Origin: Billgrantia endophytica
GTDB taxonomy: Bacteria > Pseudomonadota > Gammaproteobacteria > Pseudomonadales > Halomonadaceae
Length of the DNA: 64,000 bases
Assembly: GCF_002879615.1 (NCBI RefSeq)
Contig: NZ_PNRF01000044.1
Span: 74,219-138,218, forward strand
Direction: 5' to 3'
The notes beneath the pieces are model-generated. The model searched no databases and had not been told where the DNA came from. It was given only the letters and a program-made list of their open reading frames with translations. Shown here in pieces: positions 62,169 through 64,000 of this stretch. The position numbers and the translations under genes are program-made. The stretch's first letter is position 1; each line of letters starts with the position of its first letter.

Positions 62169-63995
62169 GAGGCTGTAGAAAAACTCGATTCTGAGTCCCT
62201 CCCACCGCCTGTCTTCTTATTCTGTGTGCCGCCCACCAAGCGGACAATTTCCTTGACCAAGGGACCTAACTGACCATTTCGGTTCCTTGGTGATACCAAA
62301 GGCTCTCATCACCGGCATTTGGCGGCCACCTTCAGGCCTTGTAACCCCTTTATCACGTGCCTAACCGACCATAATTGGCAAGCTTCTCAATGTTATGTAT
62401 CAAGCAGTATAACTGCCACTGACCCTGTACCTTCTTCTTGCCACGAAGCCCGAATCGGTTCAAACGTTTCGTAGTGCCGATGTTGCCGAATACCGGCTCC
62501 ACCACTGACATTCGGTGACTATATATCTCCTTACCTTGCTGGCTATCCACTCGGTGCTTCATCCAGTCTGTGTAGCTCGGTTGTCCGTCGCTCTTTATCG
62601 TAAAGGAGACTTGTCGGCCAGCTCCGTTGCGGTGATTTGCCGAGGCGGGGTTCTGCATGCAGCGGTGCTTCTTGGGGCAGTGCCGGCATTGCAGCAGTCG
62701 CCCCTCGAAATGTGCTCGTAGCTTGCCATTCTCGGCTTCCCGTTGCCCCCGGTAGGTCAGGGATTCCCCATTGGGGCAGATACAGCTAAGGGTGACCGGG
62801 TCGAATTGGAATTCACTGGCCGGAAAGGTGGCTTTCCATCCCTTGTCTGGCAGGTTCTGGTGCCGCTTGCCGTACTTGTCTTTCTGCTCGGCAAACCTCG
62901 GGTCCCGGCTACGGAACTGATTATCCGGCACATAGCCATTGATCTGTCGTTCGTGCAGGTACTTCATATTGGCCTCATTGGCGAAGCCCGTATCAGCAGT
63001 GACGACGGTGCCTTGCTGGTAGATGTTGTCAGCAATCCCCAGCTTCTTGAAGCGGGCCTTCACCCTCTCGAGTACCGGTTGCAGCGTGTGGTGTTCCTGT
63101 CCCTCTCCAAACGCCTGGGCATCGATGATGATTTGGTGCTTCTTGTCCACCGTGGCCACGCCGTTGTAGCCCTGGATCGTGCCCTTGCTGGTGGTCATCT
63201 TGGCGCTTTGGTTATCCGTGATGTTGCTCTTCACTTCCTTGCTCCGCTTCCCCCGGCCCATCCTTGGGCTGTGCGTCTTTAGGAAGCGGTCGACTTTGTT
63301 CATGGCAGCATCTAGCGAGAGGATCGTCTTGGCCCGACGAATATCCCGATCAAGCTCGGCTTCCGTCTCGGCTTCATCCCGCGCGTAGTGTTCCAGCAGG
63401 TGATGACGAATCAGACGTCGCAGCTTCTCCCGCTTCTCGCCCAGCTCCTTGAAGGTGCCAGACCACCCCTTCGAGGCATCCGAGGGCATCTTGCAGCCGT
63501 CAATGGCAAAGAGTTCGTTGCCCAGCAGGCCTTGCTCATGGCACACCAGCAGCACCTGCTCAAAGAGGGCTTCAATCTCCTCGGTGTGGCTGCTGACGAA
63601 CTTCGCCAAGGTGGTGAAGTGGGGGACGGTATCGCAGGACAACGCCTTGAAGATGATGTTGGTTTCGCAGCACCACTGCATCTCGCGGCTGGAGGTGATT
63701 CCCTTGGAATAGGCGAACAGGATGATCTTCAGCAGGATGGCGGGGGCATAGGCCAGCCGGCCCGTATCGTGGTTGCGGTACTGGGGATGGAAAACCGACA
63801 GGTCCAGCTTGTGTTCGATCAGGTAGTGGACGGCGTGCTCGAAAGTGCCGGGCTGAAGCTGGTCCTGGTAGTTGAGCACTACCATGGCGCTCTGATCATG
63901 GTTGTAGGGCTTGAAGCGGGGCATGTTGACCACTCCTCGGCTGTTTTCCTGATCCTACCAAAACGGCGTGGGCTGCGGGCTTTTTCTACAGCCTC
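62169..63995 (-). mobile_element. Complete IS1182-type insertion sequence
   Basis: The element is 1827 bp long. Terminal inverted repeats of 15 bp, GAGGCTGTAGAAAAA at 62169-62183 and its complement at 63981-63995, are perfect. One transposase gene fills most of the element. The flanks carry a 3-bp AAC duplication. All this suggests a recent, intact insertion. Confidence 0.85.
62353..63924 (-). CDS. IS1182 family transposase
   Basis: This DDE transposase has 523 residues. It has the IS1182 N-terminus (DQSAMVVLNYQDQLQPGTFEHAVHYLIEH), AIDGCKMPSDASKGWSG with the first catalytic Asp, VTADTGFANEANMKYL with the second, and SVVEPVFGNIGTTKRLNRFGLRGKKKVQGQWQLYCLIHNIEKLA with the Glu. A zinc-finger-like CRHCPKKHRC lies before the Glu. 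I chose the ATG at 63924 (MPRFKPYN); a GTG at 63933 is possible. The gene is intact, so the element may be active. Confidence 0.92.
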   Translation of the reverse strand: MPRFKPYNHDQSAMVVLNYQDQLQPGTFEHAVHYLIEHKLDLSVFHPQYRNHDTGRLAYAPAILLKIILFAYSKGITSSREMQWCCETNIIFKALSCDTVPHFTTLAKFVSSHTEEIEALFEQVLLVCHEQGLLGNELFAIDGCKMPSDASKGWSGTFKELGEKREKLRRLIRHHLLEHYARDEAETEAELDRDIRRAKTILSLDAAMNKVDRFLKTHSPRMGRGKRSKEVKSNITDNQSAKMTTSKGTIQGYNGVATVDKKHQIIIDAQAFGEGQEHHTLQPVLERVKARFKKLGIADNIYQQGTVVTADTGFANEANMKYLHERQINGYVPDNQFRSRDPRFAEQKDKYGKRHQNLPDKGWKATFPASEFQFDPVTLSCICPNGESLTYRGQREAENGKLRAHFEGRLLQCRHCPKKHRCMQNPASANHRNGAGRQVSFTIKSDGQPSYTDWMKHRVDSQQGKEIYSHRMSVVEPVFGNIGTTKRLNRFGLRGKKKVQGQWQLYCLIHNIEKLANYGRLGT

Positions 63996-64000
63996 AACGC

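Noticed and set aside
1..64000. CRISPR arrays, rRNA or tRNA genes
   Set aside because: No regularly spaced direct repeats and no tRNA- or rRNA-like sequence were noticed on reading; a tRNAscan/Infernal run would be decisive.

Overview
The window reads as chromosomal DNA of a GC-rich gammaproteobacterium, most likely a Halomonas-type (Halomonadaceae) bacterium. This rests on gene content and protein style only, with no database search. No rRNA, tRNA or CRISPR array was seen. The window cuts sbcC at its left edge and ends 5 bases after the end of an insertion sequence at its right edge.

Layout. (1) 1-8.8 kb: the end of sbcC, a yefM/yoeB toxin-antitoxin pair, a Fic protein preceded by a 55-bp palindrome, katG, and an argE-like deacetylase. 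(2) 8.8-22.2 kb, all minus strand: a hexuronate island. It runs from a GntR/FCD regulator through a TRAP transporter, uxaC, a ManD/RspA-type mannonate dehydratase, an RspB-type dehydrogenase, a second TRAP transporter, uxuB and uxuA to the remnant of an SMP-30-like lactonase gene. Together UxaC, UxuB and UxuA/ManD convert glucuronate to 2-keto-3-deoxygluconate. (3) 22.2-34.5 kb: a DEAD-box helicase with a long leader, a YaiI-family protein, a xi-class glutathione transferase, a LysR/pirin divergent pair, and envelope genes (M23 endopeptidase, ABC exporter, two L,D-transpeptidase-fold proteins).

(4) 34.5-55.4 kb: assimilatory nitrate metabolism. It holds a NarK-type transporter, a NIT-ANTAR regulator (NasR-like), an NrtA/NrtB/NrtD ABC uptake system, the NasA nitrate reductase with siroheme methyltransferase CobA, an ANTAR/NrtA-like sensor pair (NasT/NasS-like), a NasB-like flavoprotein, and NirB/NirD. 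A few unrelated genes sit in the middle (GFA protein, peroxiredoxin, degenerate HD-GYP protein, quinone reductase-like protein, DUF5666-like protein). The control regions are the most informative part of the block. Four transcription units have sigma-54-like -24/-12 elements, three with good NtrC-like dyads about 90-130 bp upstream. Three of the units then have a leader with hairpins carrying A1/G4 loops, followed by an intrinsic terminator that overlaps the second hairpin. This is the expected architecture of ANTAR-protein antitermination, so the pathway seems to need both nitrogen limitation (NtrC/sigma-54) and nitrate (ANTAR).

(5) 55.9-64 kb: a gene-cassette array with no integrase in view. 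Six attC-like sites in one orientation follow, in order on the minus strand, a macrolide-glycosyltransferase-like gene, an ASCH/winged-helix gene, a GIY-YIG nuclease-like gene, a GNAT acetyltransferase gene, a lost cassette, and a hicAB toxin-antitoxin pair. An IS91-type element with an internal deletion interrupts the array. A complete IS1182-type element sits exactly in the recombination core of the next attC or attI site at the right end, so the array probably continues outside the window. Starts were chosen from Shine-Dalgarno spacing and family alignment from memory.
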